NCBI RefSeq assembly: GCF_027587195.1
Contig: NZ_JAPDDP010000054.1
Coordinates: 1 to 50,852, forward strand
Length of the DNA: 50,852 bases
Direction of reading: 5' to 3'
From: Solirubrobacter phytolaccae
GTDB taxonomy: Bacteria > Actinomycetota > Thermoleophilia > Solirubrobacterales > Solirubrobacteraceae
Below the pieces are notes generated by a model that had not been told where the DNA came from, searched no databases, and saw only the letters and a list, made by a program, of their open reading frames with translations. Shown here piece after piece: positions 35,044 through 42,606 of the stretch (the stretch's first letter is position 1; every line of letters starts with the position of its first letter). A program made the position numbers and the translations under genes.

Positions 35044-35436
35044 ATGGAGGTCATCCGTCCCCGCCAGCACGCGACGCAGCGTGGCCGCCCCGACTGGTTC
35101 ACCGGGGAGGTGTGGATCGACCCGATCTCCACCGGCCCGCACGTGAAGCTGCTGACCGTCCACTTCGCGCCCGGGGCGCGGACCGCCTGGCACACACATC
35201 CGTTCGGCCAGACGATCCACGTGACGCAGGGCTCCGGCCTCGCGCAGACGCGCGGGGGGAACGTGGAGCCCATCCGGGCCGGCGATACCGTGCACTTCGA
35301 GGCCGGGGAAGACCACTGGCACGGCGCCGATTCAGAGAACTTCATGACCCACTTGGCGATGCAGGAGATCGCCGACGACGGGTCAGACGCGGTCTGGGGT
35401 GAGCCCGTCTCGGACGCGGAGTACCTGCAGGACTGA
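35044..35436 (+). CDS. cupin-domain protein
   Basis: A 130-residue single-domain cupin. Motif 1 is AWHTHPFGQTIHVTQGSG (His at 50 and 52, Gln, His), and motif 2 GDTVHFEAGEDHWHGA supplies the last His, so a divalent metal site is likely. Small cupins of this shape are metal-dependent dioxygenases, isomerases or simple stress proteins; no choice can be made. Its 3' end overlaps the DHA2 exporter gene by 54 bp on the opposite strand. Confidence 0.88.
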   Translation: MEVIRPRQHATQRGRPDWFTGEVWIDPISTGPHVKLLTVHFAPGARTAWHTHPFGQTIHVTQGSGLAQTRGGNVEPIRAGDTVHFEAGEDHWHGADSENFMTHLAMQEIADDGSDAVWGEPVSDAEYLQD

Positions 35437-36834
35437 GGGGCGCGTCAGCCACACGGCGACGACGGTCGCGACGCCCAGCACGCCGGCGCCGATCACGAAC
35501 GCCAGGTGGTAGCCGGCGAGCAGGTCCTCAGGTGCGGTCGACGCGCCGGTGCGCCCGGCGGCGAGCGTCGCCAGCACGGCGAGCCCGATCGCGCCGCCGA
35601 CCTGCACGGTCGTGTTGATCAGGCCGGACGCGAGCCCCGTGTCCTCGGGCGCGACGCCGGACATCGCGAGCGTCATCATCGCCGGCGTCGAGAGCCCGGC
35701 GCCGAGGCCGATCAGGATCGTCGCGGGCAGCACGTCCACGACGAAGTTCCCGTCCACCGGCACGCGCGCGAACAGCAGCAGCCCGGCGAGCACGAACAGC
35801 AGGCTCGGGGCGAGGATCGTACGCGGGGCGAAGCGCTGCGAGAGCTTGAGCGAGGTGACGCCCATCACGAGCGTGGACGGCAGGAACGCCAGGCCGACGG
35901 CCAGCGGGTCGTAGCCGAGGACCAGCTGCAGGTAGAGGGCGCCGAGGAAGAACAGGCTGAACATGCCAACGACCATCAGCGCCATGACGACGTTGGCACC
36001 GCTGACGTCGCGCGAGCGGAACAGGCGCAGCGGCATCAGCGGCGTGGCGATGCGCGTCTGGCGGACGAGGAACGCGGCGAGCGCCGTCGCGGCGACGGCG
36101 GCCAGGACGAGCGTGCGGGTCGCGAGCCAGCCGTGCTCGGTGACGCCGAGGATCGTGTAGACGCCGAGCATCACACCGCCCGTGAGGAGCGCCGCGCCCG
36201 GCAGGTCGGCGCCGCCGCGCAGCCCGAGGCCCGGCTTGGACGGGACCAGTCGCAGCGCGAGCACGCCCGTGATCACGCCGATCGGCGCGTTGATGAAGAA
36301 GATCCAGTGCCAGTCCAGCGCGTCGGTGAGTACGCCACCGGCCAGCAGGCCGATCGACCCGCCGGCGGAGGCGACGAAGCCGTAGACGCCCAGCGCCTTG
36401 GCCTGCTCGCGCGGGCTCGGGAACATCGTCACGATCATCCCGAGGACGACCGCGGACGTGAGCGCGCCGCCCGCGCCCTGGATGAAACGCGCGGCGATCA
36501 GCATGCCCTGCGTCTGCGCGAGCGCGCACGCGACTGAAGCGACCGTGAAGAGCGCGAGCCCCGCGAGGAAGACGTTGCGCTGGCCGAGCAGATCACCCGC
36601 GCGGCCGGCCAACAGCAGCAGCCCGCCGAAGGCGATCAGATACGCGTTGACGACCCACGCGAGCGCGCTCGCCGAGAACCCGAGGTCGTCCTGGATGGAG
36701 GGGAGGGCGACGTTCACGATCGTGGCGTCGAGGACGATCATGAGCGTGCCGGCGCAGAGCACGTACAGCGCGGCCCAGCGTGTGCGTTCCGGGGAGGTCA
36801 TGCCGTTAGGACGACCTCCCACCGCCGAACTCAT
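35383..36834 (-). CDS. DHA2-type (14-span) MFS exporter
   Basis: A 483-residue drug/proton antiporter-like transporter of the EmrB/QacA group. Span 1 holds the DHA2 signature LDATIVNVALPSIQDDLG; motif A is GRAGDLLGQRNVF and motif C lies in GFVASAGGSIGLLAGGVLTDALDWHWIFFINAPIG. Fourteen hydrophobic segments fit the length. Expels an unknown compound. Start 36834 is used; ATG 36801 is the alternative. A likely -10 box, TAAGAT (36862-36857 on the minus strand), overlaps the palindrome at 36860-36880, so the exporter is probably repressed by a regulator binding there. Confidence 0.92.
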   Translation of the reverse strand: MSSAVGGRPNGMTSPERTRWAALYVLCAGTLMIVLDATIVNVALPSIQDDLGFSASALAWVVNAYLIAFGGLLLLAGRAGDLLGQRNVFLAGLALFTVASVACALAQTQGMLIAARFIQGAGGALTSAVVLGMIVTMFPSPREQAKALGVYGFVASAGGSIGLLAGGVLTDALDWHWIFFINAPIGVITGVLALRLVPSKPGLGLRGGADLPGAALLTGGVMLGVYTILGVTEHGWLATRTLVLAAVAATALAAFLVRQTRIATPLMPLRLFRSRDVSGANVVMALMVVGMFSLFFLGALYLQLVLGYDPLAVGLAFLPSTLVMGVTSLKLSQRFAPRTILAPSLLFVLAGLLLFARVPVDGNFVVDVLPATILIGLGAGLSTPAMMTLAMSGVAPEDTGLASGLINTTVQVGGAIGLAVLATLAAGRTGASTAPEDLLAGYHLAFVIGAGVLGVATVVAVWLTRPSVLQVLRVRDGLTPDRV

Positions 36835-36859
36835 CGCCCGACGTCCGATTCGTTCAATC

Positions 36860-36880
36860 TTAAACGTCCTGGACGTTTAA
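36860..36880. promoter_or_regulatory. 21-bp perfect palindrome, operator between divergent genes
   Basis: TTAAACGTCC (36860-36869) and GGACGTTTAA (36871-36880) flank a single T. The left arm overlaps the minus-strand -10 TAAGAT of the exporter, and the right arm the plus-strand TAACTT (36878-36883), which is 7 nt before the ATG at 36891. One dimer bound here could block both promoters. No regulator gene is adjacent. Confidence 0.75.
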
Positions 36881-36890
36881 CTTTGAGGGC

Positions 36891-37142
36891 ATGGCTGATG
36901 TGCTGACGACCATCCCGAACGTCGGTCCCAAGGTCGCCGCGCGGTTGCGGCGGCTTGGGGTCGAACGCGTCGAGGACCTGCGCGGGGCCGACCCCGAGGA
37001 GCTCTTCGAGCGGACCTGCGCGATGGAGGGCCGGCAGGAGGACCCGTGCCTGCTGGACACGTACCACGCCGCGGTCGACTACGCCACGACCGGCGAGGCG
37101 CGCCCGTGGTGGGAGTACTCGCGCGAGCGACTCGCGCGATAA
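36891..37142 (+). CDS. Cdd1-like helix-hairpin-helix protein
   Basis: An 83-residue protein with a DNA-binding-type helix-hairpin-helix at residues 4-34 (LTTIPNVGPKVAARLRRLGVERVEDLRGADPEELF) and the C-terminal signature QEDPCLLDTYHAAVDYA ... PWWEYSRER. This matches the pathogenicity-locus (Cdd1) family, small proteins of unknown role. The gene is leaderless by its -10 spacing and shares the palindromic operator with the divergent exporter, so both probably respond to the same signal. Confidence 0.88.
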   Translation: MADVLTTIPNVGPKVAARLRRLGVERVEDLRGADPEELFERTCAMEGRQEDPCLLDTYHAAVDYATTGEARPWWEYSRERLAR

Positions 37143-37205
37143 GACGGTTCTCATCGCCGTCTTAGGTCCAGCCCAGGCGGGCACGCGAGCCTTCGGCGGG
37201 TGAGC

Positions 37206-37424
37206 ATGCGCCCGCTGACGATCGTCCTGTGCGCGCTGGCGCTCGCGCTGGGCACTGCTGCCGTCGTCGCGCTGCTCGTCCGGCCGCCCGATCCCCCCGC
37301 CGTGCAGGCGATCGAGCTGCTGCCCGGCGCGGCCACCGCCACGCCGACGCCGACGACGTTCGCTCCGCCCGAGGACGACGACGGCCCGGACGACGACGAT
37401 CCGTTCGACGACGATGAGCAGTAG
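37206..37424 (+). CDS. small membrane-anchored acidic protein
   Basis: A 72-residue protein: one hydrophobic span (about 4-25, LTIVLCALALALGTAAVVALLV), a Pro/Thr/Ala linker and a very acidic end with 15 Asp/Glu among the last 22 residues. The acidic tail would lie outside the membrane and could bind cations. Its stop overlaps the histidine-kinase start by 11 bp, so the two are translated together and probably act together, for example as an accessory to the sensor. GTG 37200 is an alternative start. Confidence 0.7.
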   Translation: MRPLTIVLCALALALGTAAVVALLVRPPDPPAVQAIELLPGAATATPTPTTFAPPEDDDGPDDDDPFDDDEQ

Positions 37425-38724
37425 GACGCGGATCGTCCTGTCGATCGCGGTGCTGTTCGCGTTCGCGACGGCCGTGTCGACGCTGGCGCTGCGCCAGGTG
37501 CTGCTCGCGCGGGTGGACGCGCGCATCCAGGCGGCGCTCGCGCAGGAGGTGCGTGAGCTGCAGCGCTTCGCCGCCGAGGTGCGCACGAGCGACGTGCGGA
37601 CGCTCTTCGACCAGTTCCTCGCGCGGGACGTGCCGGACGAGGCCGAGGCGTCGTTCACGTTCGTGGGCGAGCAGCCGTACCGCTCCAACGCGGACCTCGG
37701 GACTTCCACGCAGCTGATCGACGGCGTGCGTGAGCTGAGCGACGTCGACGGCGTCGAGCGCGGCGACATCGACAACGACTACCGCTACGTCGCCGTGCCG
37801 GTCAACCTGCGCGGGCAGCGGCGCGGCACGTTCGTGGTCACCGCCGACCTCGGGCACGAGCGCGCCGAGGTGGCCGAGGCCGTGCGCGTCGCGGGTGGGA
37901 TCGGGTTCGGCATGGTGGTGCTCGTGTCGGTGCTCGCCTACGTCGCCGTCGGGCGGATCCTGTCGCCGCTGCGCGAGCTGGGCGGGACCGCGCGCGCGAT
38001 CCAGTCCACGGACGACCTCACGCGCCGGATCGACGTGCGCGGCAACGACGACATCGCCGAGCTCGGGCACCTGTTCAACGCGATGCTCGACCGGCTGGAG
38101 GCGGCGTTCGCGCTCCAGCGCGAGTTCGTGTCCGACGCCGGGCACGAGCTGCGCACGCCGATCACGATCATCCGCGGGCACCTCGAGCTGCTCGACCGCG
38201 ACCCGGAGACCTACCGGATCGTGTCCGACGAGCTGGACCGGATGAGCCGCTTCGTGGAGGACCTGCTGACGTTGGCCAAGTCCGAGCGGCCGGACTTCCT
38301 CATGCTGTCCGAGTTGGACCTGGACCTGTTGACGGAGGAGCTGATGGCGAAGGCGAAGCGGCTCGGGCCGCGCGAGTGGCGGCTGGAGGCGACCGGCGCG
38401 GGGCTGCTGCGCGGCGACCGCCAACGGCTCACGCAGGCGGTCATGAACCTCGCGCACAACGCCGTCCAGCACACGGCCGAGGGCGACACGATCGTGCTCG
38501 GCACGTCCCACGAGGGCGACCTCGCGCGGATCTGGTTGGCGGACACCGGACCGGGCGTGCCCGCCGCGGACCAGGAGCGCATCTTCGAGCGCTCGGTCGG
38601 GGACGGCACCGGCCTCGGCCTGGCGATCGTCCGCACGATCGCGACCGCGCACGGCGGACGTGTGGAGCTCGACAGCGAGGAGGGGAAGGGGGCGCGGTTC
38701 ACGATCGTGCTCCCGGCGTCATGA
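37414..38724 (+). CDS. two-component sensor histidine kinase
   Basis: A 436-residue kinase of the OmpR-partner type. Span 1 is at residues 8-27 and span 2 at about 159-180, enclosing an extracytoplasmic sensor region of about 130 residues without a recognised fold. HAMP follows (181-233), then the dimerisation domain with the phosphorylated His244 in SDAGHELRTPI, the N box NLAHNAVQHT, G1 LADTGPGV and G2 GTGLGLAIV. Autophosphorylates and passes phosphate to the regulator encoded next (ATGA overlap). Coupling to the acidic membrane protein upstream suggests a shared signal. Confidence 0.95.
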   Translation: MSSRTRIVLSIAVLFAFATAVSTLALRQVLLARVDARIQAALAQEVRELQRFAAEVRTSDVRTLFDQFLARDVPDEAEASFTFVGEQPYRSNADLGTSTQLIDGVRELSDVDGVERGDIDNDYRYVAVPVNLRGQRRGTFVVTADLGHERAEVAEAVRVAGGIGFGMVVLVSVLAYVAVGRILSPLRELGGTARAIQSTDDLTRRIDVRGNDDIAELGHLFNAMLDRLEAAFALQREFVSDAGHELRTPITIIRGHLELLDRDPETYRIVSDELDRMSRFVEDLLTLAKSERPDFLMLSELDLDLLTEELMAKAKRLGPREWRLEATGAGLLRGDRQRLTQAVMNLAHNAVQHTAEGDTIVLGTSHEGDLARIWLADTGPGVPAADQERIFERSVGDGTGLGLAIVRTIATAHGGRVELDSEEGKGARFTIVLPAS

Positions 38725-39395
38725 GCAGCCGGATCCTGATCGCCGAGGACGAGCGCAACCTCGTCGCGTTCCTCGAGAAGGGCCTGCGAGCGGCCGGCTA
38801 CGTGACGATCGCGGTGGGTGACGGACCGAGCGCGATCGCGTTGGCGCGCGACGAGGACTTCGAGCTGCTGATCCTCGACCTCGGCCTGCCGGGCCTCGAC
38901 GGGACGGACGTGCTGCGGACGCTGCGCGCGGCGGGCCGGCGGTTGCCCGTGCTGATCCTGTCGGCGCGCGACGACGTGCGCGACAAGGTGGCCGGGCTGC
39001 AGCTCGGGGCCGACGACTACCTGACGAAGCCGTTCGAGTTCGACGAGCTGCTGGCCCGCGTGCAGGTGCGGCTGCGGGCGGCGGACGCGGCGGGGGCGGA
39101 CGAGCCGATGACGCTGCGTGCCGGCGAGGTGGCGCTCGACCTGCGGACGCGGCGGGCGAGCGTGGACAGCGGCGAGCCGATCGAGCTGAGCGCGCGCGAG
39201 TTCGCGCTGCTCGAGTTGTTCCTGCGCCACCCGGACCAGGTGCTCTCGCGTGAGCAGCTGCTGGCCCGGGTGTGGGGCTACGACTTCGACCCCGGCTCGA
39301 ACGTGGTCGAGGTCTACGTGGGCTACCTGCGGCGCAAGCTCGGTGCCGCGCACATCACGACGGTGCGCGGCATGGGCTACCGCTTCGTGCCGTAG
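38721..39395 (+). CDS. OmpR/PhoB-type response regulator
   Basis: A 224-residue regulator. The receiver domain has Asp53 as the phosphorylation site (LLILDLGLPGLDG), acidic pocket residues in AEDE (8-11), Ser81 and Lys103 (YLTKPF). The C-terminal winged helix (about 128-224) ends in GSNVVEVYVGYLRRKLGAAHITTVRGMGYRFVP. Start overlaps the kinase stop. Probable targets include its own operon and the neighbouring PepSY gene, but no binding site was identified. Confidence 0.95.
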   Translation: MSSRILIAEDERNLVAFLEKGLRAAGYVTIAVGDGPSAIALARDEDFELLILDLGLPGLDGTDVLRTLRAAGRRLPVLILSARDDVRDKVAGLQLGADDYLTKPFEFDELLARVQVRLRAADAAGADEPMTLRAGEVALDLRTRRASVDSGEPIELSAREFALLELFLRHPDQVLSREQLLARVWGYDFDPGSNVVEVYVGYLRRKLGAAHITTVRGMGYRFVP

Positions 39396-39396
39396 C

Positions 39397-39861
39397 TCAG
39401 TCGTCGTCGTTGTCGACGCGCAGGACCTTGCCCGTGCGCGCGTCGACGTCCACGTCGGTGTCGTTCGCGAAGCCGATCTGCCAGACGAGCTGGCCGTCGT
39501 CGGCGTCGAGGTCGGCGTCGGTGAGCTGCGTGTTGCCGGCGCGCGGGGCGGCGGCGCGCAGGGCGGCGACGAGCGACGTGCGGGCCTGGGCGACGTCGGC
39601 GTCGCGGTCGTCGCGGCGCGTCTTGGTGACCTTGCTTCCGTTGAGGGTCACGAGCTTCTGCGTGCCGTCGGCGAACGTGACCTCCCAGTGGCCCCGCTCG
39701 CGGTCGAGCTCGTACGGCTTGGCGGAGGTGCCCTTCGACGCGGTCTGCACGGCGCGGACGGCGTCGGACGAGGAGGCGGCGGTCGCGCCGGTCACGGCGA
39801 ACACGGTTCCGGCGGAGACGGCGGCGGCGGTGGTCAGTGCGGCAATCGAGCGCTTCTTCAT
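39397..39861 (-). CDS. secreted PepSY-domain protein
   Basis: A 154-residue precursor with a signal peptide (1-29, MKKRSIAALTTAAAVSAGTVFAVTGATA). Two PepSY-like units can be seen: YELDRERGHWEVTFADGTQKLVTLNGSKV and LVWQIGFANDTDVDVDARTGKVLRVDNDDD. PepSY proteins sit in the envelope and are often encoded beside two-component systems. It ends one base from the response regulator, convergent with it. ATG 39861 is preferred to GTG 39870 because GAGG lies upstream at usable distance. The terminal Asp cluster echoes the acidic protein at 37206. Confidence 0.85.
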   Translation of the reverse strand: MKKRSIAALTTAAAVSAGTVFAVTGATAASSSDAVRAVQTASKGTSAKPYELDRERGHWEVTFADGTQKLVTLNGSKVTKTRRDDRDADVAQARTSLVAALRAAAPRAGNTQLTDADLDADDGQLVWQIGFANDTDVDVDARTGKVLRVDNDDD

Positions 39862-39991
39862 GACGTTCACCCTCGCGCTCGGCGCTAAGACCGCCCTGTG
39901 ATGAACATGAGAGCCGGCTTATCGGTTGCAAGCACTCGCGCTTGGCGCCGACGCAGTCGGCTGCCGCGTTCGAGGGCCTACAACTTTAGGC

Positions 39992-40822
39992 ATGAGCCTC
40001 GTCATCACGGGCGCGTCCGGTCAGATCGGCCGACTCGTCACCGCCGAACTGCTGAAGACCGTCGACGCGTCCGAGCTGATCCTGCTCACGCGCACGCCGG
40101 AGAACCTCGACGTGCCCGGTGCTCAGGTGCGCGCGTTCGACTTCCACGACGCGTCGCCCGAGGCGTTCGCGGGCGCCGAGCGGGTGCTCCTCATCAGCGG
40201 GAGCGAGATCGGCACGCGCGTGCCGGGGCACAAGGCCGCGGTCGACGCGGCGGTCGCGGCCGGCGCGCAGTTCATCGCTTACACGTCGATCCCGAACCCG
40301 TCCGACAACAACCCGATCTTCGTCGCCGGCGAGCACCGCGCGACCGAGGAGCACATCCGCGCGAGCGGTGTGCGCTGGGCGTTCCTGCGCAACAACATCT
40401 ACGCCGAGATGCAGGCGACCGCGCTGCAGGCCGCGCTCGCCACCGGCAAGCACGTCACCAACGGCGGCCCGGTCTCGTTCGTCGCGCGCGCCGACTGCGC
40501 ACGGGCGGCGGCCGCGGTGCTGGCCGGCGGCGACCACGACGGGCGCGAGTACGACATCACGGGCAGCGAGCTGTTCGGCCCGGACGAGCTGGCGGCGCTC
40601 TTCTCCGAGCTCGGCGGCAAGCCGGTCGAGGCCGTCCAGGTCAGCGACGCGGACTACGCCGCCGGCCTGGTCGAGCACGCCGGCCTCCCGCAGCCGGTCG
40701 CGGACGTGATCGCGACCTTCGGCACCGGCGCCCGGCTCGGCTACTCCGCGGTCATCTCGCCCGCCGTGCGCGAGCTCACGGGCCGCGACCCGGAGCCGGC
40801 CGGTCGCGTCCTGGGAAGCTAA
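39992..40822 (+). CDS. NmrA/SDR-type NAD(P)H quinone oxidoreductase-like protein
   Basis: A 276-residue atypical short-chain dehydrogenase. The dinucleotide-binding motif is GASGQIG (residues 7-13). The sequence AYTSIPNPSDNNPIFVAGEHRATEEHIRASGVRWAFLRNNIYAE matches the QorB/NmrA-like group, in which the SDR Tyr-Lys pair is absent. Relatives reduce quinones or act as redox sensors. A TACAAC box 7 nt before the ATG suggests a leaderless start. It converges on the TetR gene, and both stop codons lie inside a 21-bp palindrome. Confidence 0.88.
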   Translation: MSLVITGASGQIGRLVTAELLKTVDASELILLTRTPENLDVPGAQVRAFDFHDASPEAFAGAERVLLISGSEIGTRVPGHKAAVDAAVAAGAQFIAYTSIPNPSDNNPIFVAGEHRATEEHIRASGVRWAFLRNNIYAEMQATALQAALATGKHVTNGGPVSFVARADCARAAAAVLAGGDHDGREYDITGSELFGPDELAALFSELGGKPVEAVQVSDADYAAGLVEHAGLPQPVADVIATFGTGARLGYSAVISPAVRELTGRDPEPAGRVLGS

Positions 40823-40839
40823 AGCCCCAGGGCCTTTAG
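40819..40839. terminator. palindrome covering two convergent stop codons
   Basis: CTAAAG (40819-40824) and CTTTAG (40834-40839) are outer arms of a near-perfect 21-bp palindrome with CCC/GGG inside. It holds the TAA of the oxidoreductase gene and the TAA of the tetR gene. Probably a shared bidirectional terminator, though the loop would be small. Confidence 0.4.
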
Positions 40840-41402
40840 AAAAGTCGGTCGAGGTAGGCGTCCAGCGCCTCGACCACCTGCTTCGCCGAGCCGTCGCCGT
40901 AGATGAGCGGCTCGGCGAGGCCCGCGTTGAGCGCGAGCAGGGTCGTCGCCTCGCGCTCGGCGTTCGCGACGCCCGCCTGCTGGAGCATGTCGACGAAGAT
41001 CGTCTGCAGCTCGACCAGGTCCTTGCGCAGCTCGGCGCCGAGCTCCGCGTTCCAGGTCGCGCGGGCCGCGAAGGCGACGCTGACGCGGTAGCCGGCGGCG
41101 CGGCGCTCGTCGAGCGGGAGCAGCTCGAGCAGGATCTCGCGGATCGCCTCCTTCCACGACGTCGCGCCCTCCGCACGCGCCTCGGCGCGGTCGCCCAGTT
41201 CCTTGCCGACCGTCCGGTAGGCGTGCCGGAGCATGTCGTCCTTGGTCTTGAAGTAGTGCTGGACGGTGCCGATCGAGACGCCCGCGCGGTCGGCCACGGT
41301 GCGGACCGTTGCCGCCTCCAGCCCGGCCTCGGCGACCACGTCGAGCAGCACCTCGGTGAGGCGCGCGCGGCGTTCGTCGTGGTCGACCGGAGCAGGTGTC
41401 AT
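40836..41402 (-). CDS. TetR-family repressor
   Basis: A 188-residue regulator. The helix-turn-helix is TVRTVADRAGVSIGTVQHYFKTKDDML (residues about 32-58); the C-terminal ligand domain includes YRVSVAFAARATWNAELGAEL and resembles the BetI/TetR_C group. The start at 41402 is set by the -10-like TACCAT (41416-41411 on the minus strand) 8 nt upstream. The palindrome CATACAGGTGTATG at 41400-41413 covers the start codon and the -10 box, so autorepression and control of the divergent membrane gene are likely. Confidence 0.93.
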   Translation of the reverse strand: MTPAPVDHDERRARLTEVLLDVVAEAGLEAATVRTVADRAGVSIGTVQHYFKTKDDMLRHAYRTVGKELGDRAEARAEGATSWKEAIREILLELLPLDERRAAGYRVSVAFAARATWNAELGAELRKDLVELQTIFVDMLQQAGVANAEREATTLLALNAGLAEPLIYGDGSAKQVVEALDAYLDRLF

Positions 41403-41426
41403 ACAGGTGTATGGTACGCTGGCGTC
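41400..41426. promoter_or_regulatory. TetR operator and two overlapping divergent promoters
   Basis: CATACA (41400-41405) and TGTATG (41408-41413) form a perfect inverted repeat. The -10-like boxes of the two divergent genes, TACCAT (minus, 41416-41411) and TACGCT (plus, 41415-41420), overlap by two bases. Only 24 bp separate the two start codons. Confidence 0.7.
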
Positions 41427-42020
41427 ATGCCCGCGAAGTTCAGCGTCGAGTATGAGGGGCGGACCGTCGAGGTCATCCCGGACGCGCTGTGGGAGCGGGA
41501 CCGCGTGCGTCTGGTCGTGGACGGCGAGACGGTCGCGGAGCGCAAGGCGAACGGCAAGCGGACCGTGCTCGAGGGCGACGGCTTCGAGGTGCGGGCCGTG
41601 ATGCCGTTCTGGGGCGGCAGCGTCTCGCGCGCCTCGCTCGTGCCCGAGGGCAGCGAGGACGAGTACGAGCTCGATCCCGAGCCGGGAACCCGCGCCGCAC
41701 GCCAAGCCGACTGGGGACGCCGCCACCCGGGCCTGTACGCCTCGCGCTACGTGCTCACGGGCGTCGCGCAGGTCGCGGCGGCGATCATCGGGATCACGTT
41801 CGCGCTCAGGCTGCTGCCCTCGATCGACCTGCCGAGCATCCCGCTGCCGTCGATCGACCTGCCGGACCTCCCGCTCCCGTCCTTCCAGATCGACCTCGAG
41901 CTGCCGGGCTGGGTGCAGGCGGTGCTCGACTCCAAGCCGTACTGGGTGCCGATCGTGGTCGGGCTCGTGCTCGCCTCGCGCGAGCTGCAGCGGCGCAAGA
42001 AGGTCAAGCGTCCCCACTAG
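41427..42020 (+). CDS. membrane protein with Pro-rich repeat linker, unknown function
   Basis: A 197-residue protein. Residues 1-95 are soluble and strand-rich (KFSVEYEGRTVEVIPDALWERDRVRLVVDGETVAERKANGKRTV). Two hydrophobic spans follow at about 111-130 and 173-188. Between them is an imperfect repeat of Leu-Pro-Ser-Ile units (PSIDLPSIPLPSIDLPDLPL, then PSFQIDLELPG). A basic C-terminus (RRKKVKRPH) favours both ends in the cytoplasm with the Pro-rich loop outside. It is divergent from and probably repressed by the TetR protein. Leaderless start (TACGCT, 6 nt). Function unknown. Confidence 0.75.
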   Translation: MPAKFSVEYEGRTVEVIPDALWERDRVRLVVDGETVAERKANGKRTVLEGDGFEVRAVMPFWGGSVSRASLVPEGSEDEYELDPEPGTRAARQADWGRRHPGLYASRYVLTGVAQVAAAIIGITFALRLLPSIDLPSIPLPSIDLPDLPLPSFQIDLELPGWVQAVLDSKPYWVPIVVGLVLASRELQRRKKVKRPH

Positions 42021-42030
42021 CCTTCTGCGC
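42018..42030 (+). promoter_or_regulatory. -10-like box of the hydrolase gene
   Basis: TAGCCT (42018-42023) overlaps the preceding stop codon and lies 7 nt before GTG 42031. Leaderless start likely, in spite of only 10 bp between genes. Confidence 0.45.
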
Positions 42031-42606
42031 GTGCTCGAGATCGACACGCCTCACGGCCCCGCCCACGCCCACCCGCACCTCGTCGACGGCGCGTCGACCG
42101 TGCTCGTGCTCGGCCACGGCGCGGGCGGCGGCGTCGGCGCGCCCGACTTGGTGACCGCGACGAAGACCGCCAACGAGGCCGGCGTCTCGGTCTACCTGAT
42201 CGAGCAGCCCTACCGCGTCGCCGGCCGCAAGTCGCCGGCACCCGCGCCCCAGCTGGACGCCGCGTGGACGGCCGTCTGCGCGGGCCTGCCGATCGACGGG
42301 CGCCGGTTGCTCGTCGGCGGTCGCTCGAGCGGCGCGCGCGTGGCCTGCCGGACGGCGGGCGCGGTCGGCGCCGCGGGCGTGCTCTGCCTCGCGTTCCCGC
42401 TCCACCCACCCGGGAAGCCCGAGAAGACGCGGCTGCCCGAGCTCGAAGGCGTCGAGGTGCCGGTGCTGATCGTCCAGGGCGAGAGCGACCCGTTCGGGAT
42501 GCCGCCGGAGGCGCCGGGCCGCACGATCGTCCGGCTGCGCGGGAACCACAGCCTGCGCAGCGATGTCAACGGGCTGCGCGACGCAGTCCGCTCGTTCTTG
42601 CCCTAG
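42031..42606 (+). CDS. alpha/beta hydrolase (KANL3/Tex30-like)
   Basis: A 191-residue small alpha/beta hydrolase. The oxyanion-side motif is GHGAGGG (28-34), the nucleophile Ser99 lies in GGRSSGAR (G-x-S-x-G), with Asp153 in GESDPFG and His173 in GNHSL completing a triad. Its short length and missing cap fit the KANL3/Tex30 group of hydrolases. Substrate unknown. It follows the membrane protein closely but has its own -10-like box. Its stop overlaps the convergent gene by 4 bp. Confidence 0.88.
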   Translation: MLEIDTPHGPAHAHPHLVDGASTVLVLGHGAGGGVGAPDLVTATKTANEAGVSVYLIEQPYRVAGRKSPAPAPQLDAAWTAVCAGLPIDGRRLLVGGRSSGARVACRTAGAVGAAGVLCLAFPLHPPGKPEKTRLPELEGVEVPVLIVQGESDPFGMPPEAPGRTIVRLRGNHSLRSDVNGLRDAVRSFLP

